A DNA stretch of 64,000 nt, taken from assembly GCA_024138025.1 (NCBI GenBank), contig JAMXBD010002250.1:62001-126000 (forward strand), written 5' to 3'. Shown here in pieces: positions 1 to 11,167 of the stretch (positions within the stretch are counted from its first letter, which is position 1; each line of letters opens with the position of its first letter). The stretch comes from Combretum micranthum. Its lineage: Eukaryota > Streptophyta > Magnoliopsida > Myrtales > Combretaceae. The notes beneath the pieces were generated by a model. It had not been told where the DNA came from, did not search any database, and worked only from the letters and a program-made list of their open reading frames with translations. The position numbers and the translations under genes are program-made.

Positions 1-3000
1 ACACTTTAAATAATAACTATAAACTATTGGTCGTTGCATAACATATAGTCTAAGTGTGCATGCCATATCCTAAGTGATTGCATTGTTGTGTATTAGGCTT
101 TGGTCATTTCTTTTTTTTTTTCTTTTTTATTTCAATTTTTGGTGATTTCAACTTTGATGCTTGCATGTATGTTACGTATGATACGGATATGTACGAGCTT
201 GTTGATGAGTGGAGTGGCTAGGGAGTGCTAAATTATATGTTATTCTTAAATGAAAGTTGCATTTATCTTTTCAAACTTATATTTTCATTTAAGGGCTTGG
301 TTTATATTTGTGATTGTAAAATCCTTTGTTAGACATTTGTATTGATAATCATCTGCCTTTGGTACTTCTATTACTTTCCTACTACTTAATCAAATATTTT
401 CAAAACCTAATTAAACGATTTTAAAATATGAAATTGGTTAGAAACAATAACCATGAAAAAATGTTTAATGTAGCATTAGCGTATAATGCCTAAGTGATCT
501 GTGGCTAAAATAAGCACACATTAACATTAATTAAGGTGTGATAAATTGTTTCAAGGTATTTTTAAAAGAAAATTTGGGGTTTAAATGCTTAATTTTAAAT
601 GCTAAAAGATTAAGTGCTTATAAAAGAAACATAAGTGCGTCTATTAGCAATTTACTTTTTGAATTATGATAACTTTGTATAATTGTTTCAATAGTGATGC
701 ACAAAAATAGCATGTTAAGTCTCCTAGTTTGGTTTTGATGATAACAAAACATACATTAGTCATCGTTAATATTGTTTATGAGTGTGTAATTAAGTGTGAA
801 ACAAATTTATAATAATATGGTTGAGTTAAGATAATTTTAAAAATGATTGAAACAAAGTTAAGTCAAACATTAGAGGAAAACTGAGAGTTTTATGATTTAT
901 TAAAAACCAAAGATCACATCAAAACCTTGTTTGGAAGAAATTTCAGTATTAGTGAAAAGTAGAGCGTATCTATAAATACCCCAATTTTTCTCAATTAAGT
1001 TTAAAAACATATATGAATATTATATATATATATATATTAGTATATGATAAAAATAAAATATTATATTAAACTCAAAATTCCACAGTTTAAATACTTTTAA
1101 TAGCATTAATTAAATTTTTATAAGCTTTAGAAAAATTATTTGAGTTGAATGTAATATATTTTTTTTCATATACTTAATTTTTTTTTTAAAAAGTCCTAAA
1201 TTATAAGCTTAAAAAAATTTTGATGTCAACATCATCTTCTTCCTTAAGAAGATGGTATGAAAACAACCTACAGAGCCCACTTTAGCTCCATTTTTTATTC
1301 AATTTCATTTGCAATTTCGCCAAATTGATGGCGAAATTGCAAAGTCACATGGAGAGCTTTCAATTGATACTAAATATGCAAGATTTCATGAACATTTGCT
1401 CTATTGGATCAAAGCTTGAAGGTTCGGAAGACTTGATATTCTGCTTTCTTAATAAATCATGATTCGCATCAAAACTGTGTTTCTCTAGCAAGTTGGAAGA
1501 TATAAGAGGGTTCAAATAGGTATATAAGTTTCAAATCTCTAATTTAATTGGAAAAATACATTTTAATTTAAGAGATTCCCAAATTTCGTATTAAAACTTG
1601 CCCAAAACCCTAGATTCATAATTGATCCGAATTGATAAGTCTTAAGCACTAATTGCAAACTCTAGTAATATAAATAAGACATAAACGACTCAACTTAAGC
1701 ATGAATTACATTGAATTTACACAAATAACTAACTTTGTGTTCTTGCTCTTGATTTAGGGTTTTAAAGCTTACAAGCCAAATTAACACTCATACAAGCCAT
1801 ATTGAACGAATTAAAGATCATAGGAGTGTCCAAAAGGTTGAAATCTATAAGTTTGTAGTAAAAGCTTTCTCCGAAGTCGCTAGACTCACCTCTAATGAAG
1901 TTCATGCCACCACTACGTCCTTTACGGTCGAGCCACCACTTGCTGCCACTGTTGAGAGCAACTAACCAACAAAGTGTTGTTGCCTTTCCTTTGGTTCATT
2001 TGAGACAACCCCTTGCAGCCAGTGGCCACCAATCAGTCGTTCCTTACTTTGTCGGCCATCCCCTCTTAGTCGAATCCAACAACTTGACTCTGACTCGGTC
2101 GGATCTCCAGCACCCGTTTGCTTTAGAGGTAAGTTTTCATTTTTTATTATTAATAATAAAAATAATTTTTTATTATAATATTATAAGAGCAATAAGAATG
2201 CAGCATTGACAATTGTGTTGTATTGGTTGTAGAAAATTTAAAATGTATGTAGTTATGGACAATAGTAATGATTTTGTTTGTCTTATAATCATTTTTTAAA
2301 AACTTAGATTTATTATAAAAATTCCTTTGTCATATTTTATTGAATATGTGATTGCCACAATACATGTGTCTTTTTAGATTAAAACTATGATGTTCAATAT
2401 TTTTTACTTGACTAAAATTTGTAATATACCATATGATACCATAATTCTTGAAAATTTTAATCTTGTGTATATTTCATCCTTCATGTGTTCATGGTAGCAT
2501 AAAATTGATATTTTGAAAATTAGCATGTTGATGATCTCTTCTTATAATTTAAATTGCAATAACATGTGAATTGATTTGATAGGATCATTGTAGTTCATTG
2601 TTCCAAAATCTTTTATCAACAAGAAAAAGTAAATTTTTACAAATTGTCAAAATTAATTTGATAGATTTAGGGTTCACTATATTAAAAAAAATCTAAAAAT
2701 ATCTTTTGTAAATTTAATAAAAACTTAATGAACATCGAGTGGAAAGAATTCAAAATCCTAAAAATAACCAACATGTTAAATTTTTCTAAAAGAACCACGT
2801 AATATTTGATCCCAAATAGTAAGTATGAAAGCATATAATAGAAAACTCTAAAAAAAAGAATTTTTTTTTGGGTAAGTTTGATATAAGTGTAGTTTCATAT
2901 TTTATTGCATTTAGATATTAATTTCTTGTTTTGTGAAGTGTGATTAAGTTGACTTATTTTACCAGTTTTGATAAAATTAGAAGTTACCCATGTAAATATA

Positions 3001-3533
3001 GTTTTTTAATGTGAATGTTAAACCACCATTTTTGTAAAATATGACATACTTAATATACCATGTAGATATCAATCAAATAGGAAAGTATATTTAGGTAATA
3101 TTGTAAACTATGATAAAATAGGAGAGTATATACCTTTTTAAATATCACTTAAACATGCGATTTATGATGTAATAGGAAACAAATTAAATTGGTAATTTAA
3201 AAATGATATGTTTAGGTTTTAATAGGTTAATCCTGAATCTAGTAATTTCTTGTTATTATTTTTGAAAATAAATTTTCACGGATTAGTAACTAAATTAGGA
3301 TCACCTATCCATTGATCTTAATTTGATCTTTTCCTAACTTTAGTCAGATGACGACTCCAAAACATTTTTTTAAATTAAAAGTTTCCTCTAATTCTTACTC
3401 AAGTGTTTATATCAAAATGGTTAGTGTTTGATATAAATCGGTTTAAAGGAAATTGAACTAGGAATCAAAATCCAGGCTCAATAGTATCTTAGAACCTTCA
3501 ATTGTATAAACCTAGAATGGCCCGAGAACATAC
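1..3533. other. Unassigned AT-rich intergenic DNA
   Basis: I recognise no gene here. The sequence is AT-rich with long T or A runs. A possible decayed LTR start (TGTTAAGTCTCC, 713) is followed by a TATA-like CTATAAATA near 970, but I found no matching end or target duplication. The 1860-2135 segment is clearly richer in G+C than its surroundings, holds an open frame of about 100 codons (1895-2209) with no recognisable domain, and includes GAG/GTAAGT near 2128, which looks like a splice donor. That could be a host exon remnant or chance. Confidence 0.5.
1308..1343. repeat. Perfect 14-bp inverted repeat
   Basis: The arms TTTGCAATTTCGCC (1308-1321) and GGCGAAATTGCAAA (1330-1343) are exact reverse complements separated by 8 bases. 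They would form a strong short stem-loop in DNA or RNA. No gene or element boundary was seen beside it, so its role is unknown. Confidence 0.75.
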
Positions 3534-4693
3534 TTATGACACGTTTGGTATGTTGGAATAGGCCGAAATGGAACTGTGATTTTGGATTTGTCACGCCCCG
3601 AAGGGTACCCTAAACGTGGCAGTCCGCCATACACAATACTAAAGCATAGGAATGACTACCTTAGTCACGCAAAGGCTTCCATATTATATACAAGGCATAC
3701 ATCACAACCAAGGGGACGCATCGGAGTAGCGCAATTTATATTGATAGTAAATAAGTAACAAGGCAAAGAGAATACTTATCATAAAACATAAACATATTTC
3801 ATTTCAATTCTTAGGGGCATATCCTTCCATTGATTTCAAATAAATATGCATCACTATTCATATAGGTTATTACATATAAAGAACCTTACAAAATTTCTTC
3901 ATCGTATGATTCCATTTCCTTAATCATCCTTCCATGACTTCTTTAATGTCATAATCCTCCAATTTAATCCACGAATATACCTGTTTCAACAAAATCTATA
4001 GAGGTATAAGCTACAACTAGCTTAGTGAGATACTCCTTTTCATTCGCATCATATTTTTAAATAAGTTTATTTAGATTTTCACACTTATGCTATGCATACA
4101 ATGCAACAACCACATGATTATGCAAATATATAGTTATCTAGAAACCATATATAAAATGGATTTACTCCTCCGTATCAAAGGTTAGGGAATCGGGGTTGAA
4201 GGTCCTCGACCTTCTACTGCTAGTCCTCAGGTCCTCACCCATAGCGTTCGGTTGACTCGGCTCCGAACTAGAGTCGCTTTCCCCGAGCGATTTGGATTCT
4301 CCAGGAAGGAACATGCCCGTGGCACCACACGATCACAGCCAATCCAACTCTACGCGTAGGAGTAGCAGCCTTCCGAAATAGATGTGACTCGATGGATGCT
4401 ATGCGTGAGCGTTTTAGTTTTCTTAAGCCAAACCTTATTAAGGTTTATTAAGCGATCAATCAATTTAGCAATCAATAAACAGTCATACCAGTAAGTAACA
4501 AAATTATTTAAACAAATAGTTCGAAGTTGCGATATTTTAATTCTCATAACATAGAATCACACATACATAATCCCAAATTCCCCAAATATATCCATTTTTA
4601 TCTTTTCTTAGTATACTAATGCCACTACTTTACAAGCACAAGCAAGGTAACGAAATTAGAAGGAATAACTCACTCGTCCATTTCGCTATCTTC

Positions 4694-4740
4694 TTAGTCG
4701 TAGTAATCCTCGGGTAGGGTATTCTCGTATCCTTCATCAC
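4694..4740 (-). other. Conserved 47-nt coding-like exon in LTR A
   Basis: On the minus strand a splice acceptor (TCTAG) precedes GT and then 14 codons plus TAA. The peptide ends LPEDYYD. About 20 bases after the stop lies GTGAGT, a donor-like site. The same length, frame and ending occur in B, C and D, with differences mostly at third positions. No in-frame ATG was found. Translation and splicing are inferred from conservation only. Confidence 0.5.
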
Positions 4741-6715
4741 CTAGACAAAAGAAATACCCGGGATAAGTCTTTCATGAAATTCTATTCTTGGATTTTGTAA
4801 ACTTTTCTTAAAATCGCGGTAAAATCGTATAAGAAGAAATTCCAACTTAAAATGGCCATAACTTGCTCATTTTAACTCGGAATTTCTTATATAATATACC
4901 GTTTTCTAACTATTCGAAAAGATCTATCCATTTCTAAGGTTATCTTTGTCATATAAGGTCATTTGGGTTCCGAAAAAGTTAGGTACATATTTAAAATGAA
5001 TTATTTCTAAACTTTTGCAAATCCATTTCTAACTCAACTTTTCTTTTTAAGGAAAATCCTTTTGCAACAATATAGATATATATTTGGTAAACACTTTGAA
5101 TATATAGGTAAGCTCACTTTATATGCAAAATTTCTAATGGTAGTGTCTCAACAATTTATTTCACAAAACAATTCTTTTTAAAGTGTTTAAAACTTATCTT
5201 GATAAATTCCTTTTCAAGTATTTGGAAGAAACTTTATATTTTCATTATAAATGAGTACATTCTTGTTTTATTTCCTTCATTCCTTTTTCCAAAACAAGTA
5301 AATTTTTCCTTTAACCTTAGTCTTTCATAAATTTCGCTTCTAGTGATAAAAGATCAATTTTTATCAAAAAGTATATTAGGTTGTTGAAAACCTTTTTATA
5401 ATTTTGTATTTAGGATGGTTTTAGAAAATGAATCTTGTTTTCTTATATTCATTTCTAAAATATAAGCTTTTGCTTTTCAAAACTTGTTCTTTCATTTCTT
5501 TTGAAAAATCATTTTTATTGATAAAATCCATTATTGTTAATCTTACTTTATTTATATCTTTTGAAAATAAGTTCTTCTTTTAGAAATTTAAAACCATTAC
5601 CTTTCCTAAGTGGGTTCATAACTTTATGAGTTGATTTTTATATTAACTTTGAAAACTAGTTTGTTTCTTAGTTAGAAAAGAGTTTAAATCTTAACTTTTA
5701 ATATTAACGATTTATTTTTCTTAAAACTTAGATTTCATAAATTACAAAGAAAATATTTATTGCTTATGTTTTCTTGTAAAACTATCTTTGTTATTTAAGT
5801 AAACTTGAGAAAACTTGTATTACTCTATTTCTAGGTTGTTGATAGTAACTTCATGATTTTGTGATAAATCACTTAATCGAAATTCTAGCTTTGAGTTTAT
5901 TTAGTAAAGTAAAATTCTATTTTTGATTAGTTGAGACATTAACATTATGTAATTGCAAGTATTATGAGCATATAAAATAATAGGAACATAAGAAAATACT
6001 AGAAATAAATAATGAGCAAGAAAATAAAATATCAAGCATTGGAACCTTAGCTTCATCAAGAAATTCCGATCAAGTATTGGAGCCTTAGCTTCATCAAGGC
6101 ATCCCGGGACTAAGAATGGACTAGTCCCGAAAGATTAAAGAAAATAAACAAAAGATTATTTTGACTTGATATGGACAAGTCTATGACTAGAAAGACTAGT
6201 CTTAATAATAACATGAAATAAATAGATTGCATAACTTGAAAGTAAATAAATAACGAATGAGCTTATATGCTCTAAATATAATAATATACATATATATATT
6301 TATAAATAAGTTATAGCAAAAGATCAAAATATAAACAAGTAACAAATGACAAGGTATATATATATGCATGAAAGTAGTTCTATAAACAAGAACCAAACAT
6401 GATCTTAATGTGGTTTTCTTTAGTTTCTCAACCTAAGAAACCAACATCAAAACCATATAAGTTTACTTGATATGAAAAGAATAGAATATGAGTTCTTCAT
6501 TACCTAAATGGGTAAGAAGAAAAGAAGGATCTTGAAGGCTTTTAGTAGTGGTAAGTAGTGAGGCTTTGAAAAGAAACTTTCTTTAGTAATGGAAGAAGAG
6601 TGTTTTCTCTTTACAAGAAAGTTTTGTAAGATTATAGAGAGGAGTTTTTGGAGAGGATTTTAGCATAATTTCTTTGCTTTGGAATGGTGTGAAGAAATGA
6701 GAAGGGGAGATGTGG

Positions 6716-6724
6716 TATTTATAG
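6716..6724 (-). promoter_or_regulatory. TATA box of solo LTR A
   Basis: CTATAAATA on the minus strand, about 1.2 kb from the LTR start, followed by a pyrimidine- and adenine-rich leader. The same box in the same context occurs in B (23431-23439) and C (61149-61157), supporting it as the LTR promoter with the start site roughly 30 bases downstream. Confidence 0.65.
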
Positions 6725-8212
6725 AGTTTTGTGAAGGAATTAAGAGGTAATTAAATAAAAGAAAATAAATTAAAATAGAGAAAGAGGGAGGGTCAATTTG
6801 CGCTGGCCAAGGGTGTTTGGAGAGTGTGAGTTGATTTTTGAGTGAAATTTGTAAGAAAATAATTAATATGTAAGGTATGATTTGATTAAAGGTGTATTGA
6901 AATATAAAAATAAGAAAATAGATATGTAGGTGTAAGAAAAAGTAGAGATAGTGAAATAGTAATGAATAGTAAAAAGTACTATGAATAGTATACTAGACAA
7001 TTAAAGTACCATGGTAGTAATAAAAATACGTGTAATAATGCAATATCTGTAATTTTTAGTTACCGAAAAATTCTAAAACGGACATTTTTGGAATCCTTAT
7101 ATTTTTACGAGTCTATTGGTATAAACAAAATATTTTTAATATTCCGAGCTCCGACATGCTTTTCGAGCACTGATCCCGATTTACTCCGAAAGACACTCGA
7201 AATTCACGAATCTGATATTTTTATGTTACCATATATTATTACGAACTATTCCAGGCTATCAACTTAATTTCGTTTTCTGGGGTTTGAAAACGCAGGATTG
7301 CCGGATCTTAAACACTAGGGTTTCGTTATGGGTTTTGTTGACTTTAGGGTTCCGGTTTGACTTCTGGTTTCGTCGAGATATTCGTAAGATCATATAATTT
7401 TTGAGTTTTGATCGTTTTATATTTTTAGCTCGATGTCTATGGTTTATCTTATTTTATTTGTGATTATTTAATAGTTTTTAGTTCTCGGGATCGTTTGACC
7501 GAGTCTAGGGTCATGAGTTGACTCAGTTTGACTTTTGGTGAAAATTGAAAATTTGTGATTCTAAAATTTTACGAAGGATTTAGGATTTTATCATTTCGTT
7601 GTTAAGTGGTATTTGGATCTATCATTTTGATTTGCGTTTTAGGAATTGGGTAGATGATTTAGTTAGCGTAAAGACGTTGTTTAAACCGGTAGTTGGACTT
7701 TATATTTTGTTTCAAGAGTTCTCGTTTTCTCAGGATTGAGAAAACTCATTTTTGATCTTATTTGGGATTAAGTTTTAACTTGATTTGATTTTTTAGGATT
7801 TCGTTTCCGGTGTTTTGACTTGGTCTAGAATTGGGTTTTTTATCTTGAGTTGATTTTCGGAGTTTGTATGTTGATATTAGGCTTCTAAGATTAATTATGG
7901 AATTTTCGGGGGTTTACAGGATTCCATTCTCTTTTCTAATATTAGGAAGCATTTTTAGAATGTGCAATCGCGATTTCATTATATCTATATATATGGTTTT
8001 TGTTACTACACTTTTATCCTACATATATTTATTATCTACATTTAATGTGAAAGGTATTTTTAACAAATCTTATTATATAATCCTTACATTCTGTGGATGT
8101 ATTGAAACATAGGAATAGATTCGTCATTCCCTTATTCAATCCATTCCATTGCTACGATTCCATTCCAATCCATTTCATTCTAGATGATTCCAACATACAC
8201 AACGTGACATTA

Positions 8213-8981
8213 ATGTTTTAAAACTAATACAAAAGAAGTGTTTTTGATATATGAAGACTTAACTCCAAGGTTGAATCTGGGTGATATATTCAACATGTTC
8301 TACTAAGTTGGATAAGTAGATCCATGGCAATTAATCGATTTTGTTAAATTACAATTTAACTTTTTAAAGTTTATCCAAGCTTTTTTTTTTTTTTTGCATA
8401 TTTATTTCAAATTTTTATAGATGTGTTTCAAGTTTATGCGTATTTTTCTTTTAAATCTTAGAGTATAATTAATATTCTTGAAGCACAATTTATGAAGATA
8501 AAGTCAAGAGAAAAGTCTAGAGAATTCCATAAAGATAAGATGGAAGATATGTTCTTATAAAAGAGGGATACATAAGATATTACACCTCCTATCATATTTG
8601 GTTGAATCTTATCACAAATTTTTCATTTATTCTTAAAGGAAAATATCAAGTAATCATTGTGTAACAACAAGACACATGGAAGATAAATTATATTAGGTTA
8701 GAATTCTAATTTTTAAATAAATTTGAAGATAATCAAAAAAAAAAAAAAAAAGCAAAATATCAGGGATATATGAATGTTTGAAATGACAAATGAGCTTTAT
8801 CTCAAATGGCCATTGAAGAAGTAGAAACATAAATCAAGACTTTTAATTTTTTAGAAGATACACAACAACAAAAATATCCATTATAATCTACAAGTGTTGC
8901 ATCAAGAAAATCACAAGCTTCCTCATTCGTTGATCTACAATTTAAAACCAAATTTGTAGCATTTTTGCTTTCTTAGATCAA
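8213..8981. other. Unassigned AT-rich DNA
   Basis: No gene or complete element seen. It holds poly-T (near 8385) and poly-A (near 8735) runs and a TATA-like TTATAAAAG near 8554. It may be decayed transposon sequence. Confidence 0.5.
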
Positions 8982-8986
8982 ATTAT

Positions 8987-9354
8987 TGTTGGTTTGTTTT
9001 AGCGTTATGTTAGCACTAGTTTAGATTACAAGTTGACCTTGAAGTTCATTAGCTAGCTAAGGCTTAATTAGGTTGGTTGATCAAGGAGAATTGAGTCAAA
9101 GAACTATACTTTGGCGGGTTCTTATCTTGAGGCTAGAAGAGAGGATTGACTCCTAATGAGAAACCTCTATAAATACATGAGGACCTTTCTCTCTTTTACA
9201 TTCTCACATACTTTTATTATTTATACCTCATTGTTATTATTTTAAGCCATTGCAATATATTAACCAAAATGGTTGTTTTATTTAGAAAAGTAAAAATGTT
9301 TCAAACTTTGACAATAACCAATTCATCCTCTTGGTTATTAATTTAAGACCAACA
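8987..9354 (+). mobile_element. Orphan copia-type LTR with primer-site remnant
   Basis: This 368 bp segment begins TGTTGG and ends CCAACA, a perfect 6-bp terminal inversion. It holds CTATAAATAC near 9169. Directly after it, ATTGATATCAGGGTAGG resembles a degenerate initiator-Met primer binding site, so this is a 5' LTR plus leader. No second LTR was found. The leader contains an imperfect direct duplication, each copy with ACCATCATAAGTTATC and GTTCACTAAA (about 9563-9620 and 9707-9785). The element is truncated or disrupted by B. Copia assignment rests on LTR size and ends. Confidence 0.6.
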
Positions 9355-10529
9355 ATTGATATCAGGGTAGGTCTCTTTTACTAAATTGAGAGATCAAAAT
9401 TTCTAGTTGATCCCTTTGCACAAAAAGTAGATATATGGTTATATTGATGTCCTAGTATAACCATGAAGAGATTGATTATAGTATTGATCACTAGCTTAAA
9501 TAGAAATTGACTTGTTTAAATGAGTTTAACTTAAGTTTGAAATTTTTATTAGTGGTAAGTAAAAACACCACCATCATAAGTTATCATAAGCCTACCATAG
9601 GAGTTCACTAAACATATCATGTTATGTGGTCCTGAGCTAATGGTTTTATTAGAACTTGAACCACACACACACGCACATGAAAATTGAGAAAACAAATTAT
9701 TAGCTAACAACCCCACCATCATAAGTTATCATAAGCGTATAAACCATCATAAGCCCCATAATAAGAGTTCACTAAACGCATCTTGATGTTTAGTTAAACG
9801 GGTATGGGATTCATTGGAAATTGATCACCATAATATATACATGTAGATATATATATATATATATATTGTCACGTCCTAAAGGGTACCCTAAACGTGGTGG
9901 TCCACGACATACAATACTAAGACTTAAGAATGACTACTTTAGTTATGCGAAAGTCTTGATATTATATGTAAGGCATCTAATGTAGCAATAGGAGACATCG
10001 GTCAGATATGTGGTTTAAGCAGTAATAAAGAGCATTCAAGAACTAATAAACATAAATCCACCAAATTAATCATAATAAGGTCTTTAAATAAACTTAAGGG
10101 CATTCCCCCGATAAAGTTCTAAGGTTATGTAATACAAATTAAGTTCTACATACATAAATCTCTATAGCCAAAAGTTTTTAAGGGAAGTTCTATCTAAAAC
10201 CTTTGATCGAATTTCCCCAAAATCTTTTCAAAAGCATGGTCTAACCCTAATATAAGGGAACCTCAAGTAGATTAAAAGATATTCCTGCAACAACAAAATC
10301 TATCGGAGTGTAAGTTTAACTAGCTTAGTGAGAATATTTCTGAGTTATCATACTCAAATCAAAATATCAAACAAGTTATAATTAGATAATCATATATGAT
10401 GCATCAAACATGTGAGCAAGAAAGACATATGGTTTTCTAGGAACCATATGTTGAATGAAGTTATGCCCTTCATTCGTGGTTAGGTATACCGATCAATTAC
10501 TACCAACACTTTTAATATAAATATTTCAT

Positions 10530-10785
10530 AGATCATACCAGCTACTATATGCCAAAACTAAAACATGTAGATTCTACCGACTACTATTTGTTAACACCAA
10601 ACATGTAGATCATAGACTACTACTTGCCGACACTAAACCATATAGATTATACCGACTACTACTTGCCAACACTAAAACATGTAGATTCTATCAACTATTA
10701 CTCGCCAACACCAAATATGTAGATCATACCGACTACTACTTACCAACACGTAGATATTACCGATTATACCAACCAACATTATTAT
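10530..10785. repeat. 38-bp minisatellite inside solo LTR B
   Basis: Six to seven degenerate units of about 37-39 bp start with TAGAT and contain CGACTACTACTTGCCAACAC-like sequence (unit starts near 10568, 10605, 10643, 10682, 10720, 10751). GTAG and CTAC within a unit can pair. The related LTR C has an unrelated 27-29 bp array in the corresponding region. Confidence 0.8.
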
Positions 10786-11120
10786 ATTCTTATCCTACCA
10801 AGTGTATAATAGTGAATGTAATATGACTCACTATATGATATGCATGAATCTATTTATTAAATTCTTTCATGTAATTAAAATATCTTAGAGGCGATCATAT
10901 AATTTACAAATACATTAACATGGCAATATGTATATATCAAACTTTTAATTAACAACAATTCACGCCTTGATATTCTTAACATAATTTCAACAAACATTAT
11001 AAGATACATGCACTTTCCATTTTCATCTTGTCCTATTTAAGTGTTTCTAACACTACAAGCACAAGCATTAATACAAAACGTGAGGAAGTAAACTCACTTA
11101 GCCATGATGTGGAAAAGCTC

Positions 11121-11167
11121 CTAATCAAAGTAATCTTCGAGACACGGGACTTTTCCTTCCTTATTAC
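11121..11167 (-). other. Conserved 47-nt coding-like exon in LTR B
   Basis: On the minus strand the acceptor ATCTAG is followed by GT, 14 codons and TAG. The peptide ends CLEDYFD. A GTGAGT donor lies about 30 bases after the stop. Same length and frame as in A, C and D. No start codon was identified. Confidence 0.5.

Larger units (their letters stand above)
3589..7918 (-). mobile_element. Solo LTR A (long-LTR gypsy-type family)
   Basis: On the minus strand this 4330 bp LTR begins TGTAAACCCC and ends GGGGCGTGACA. It is flanked by perfect GGATT duplications (3584-3588 and 7919-7923). No internal domain, primer site or second LTR is present, so it is the product of LTR-LTR recombination. It aligns in blocks with B, C and D. 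It has a TATA box (6716-6724) and a 47-nt coding-like exon (4694-4740). The ending is typical of plant Ty3/gypsy LTRs; the lineage cannot be named without internal sequence. Confidence 0.9.
3537..8209. mobile_element. MITE-like TIR element, split by solo LTR A
   Basis: The left end TGACACGTTTGGTATG and the right end (reverse complement TGTCACGTTGTGTATG) form inverted repeats of about 23 bp, both continuing into TTGGAAT. TTA stands on both flanks (3534-3536 and 8210-8212), as expected for a three-base PIF/Harbinger-type duplication. Without the solo LTR at 3589-7918 and its duplicated GGATT the element is about 338 bp. A related copy lies at 27486-27857. It has no coding capacity. The superfamily assignment rests only on the TSD and TIR style. 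Confidence 0.7.

Noticed and set aside
713..990. Possible copia LTR (TGTTAAGTCTCC start plus TATA box)
   Set aside because: No matching terminus, primer site or target duplication found, so I do not annotate it as an element.
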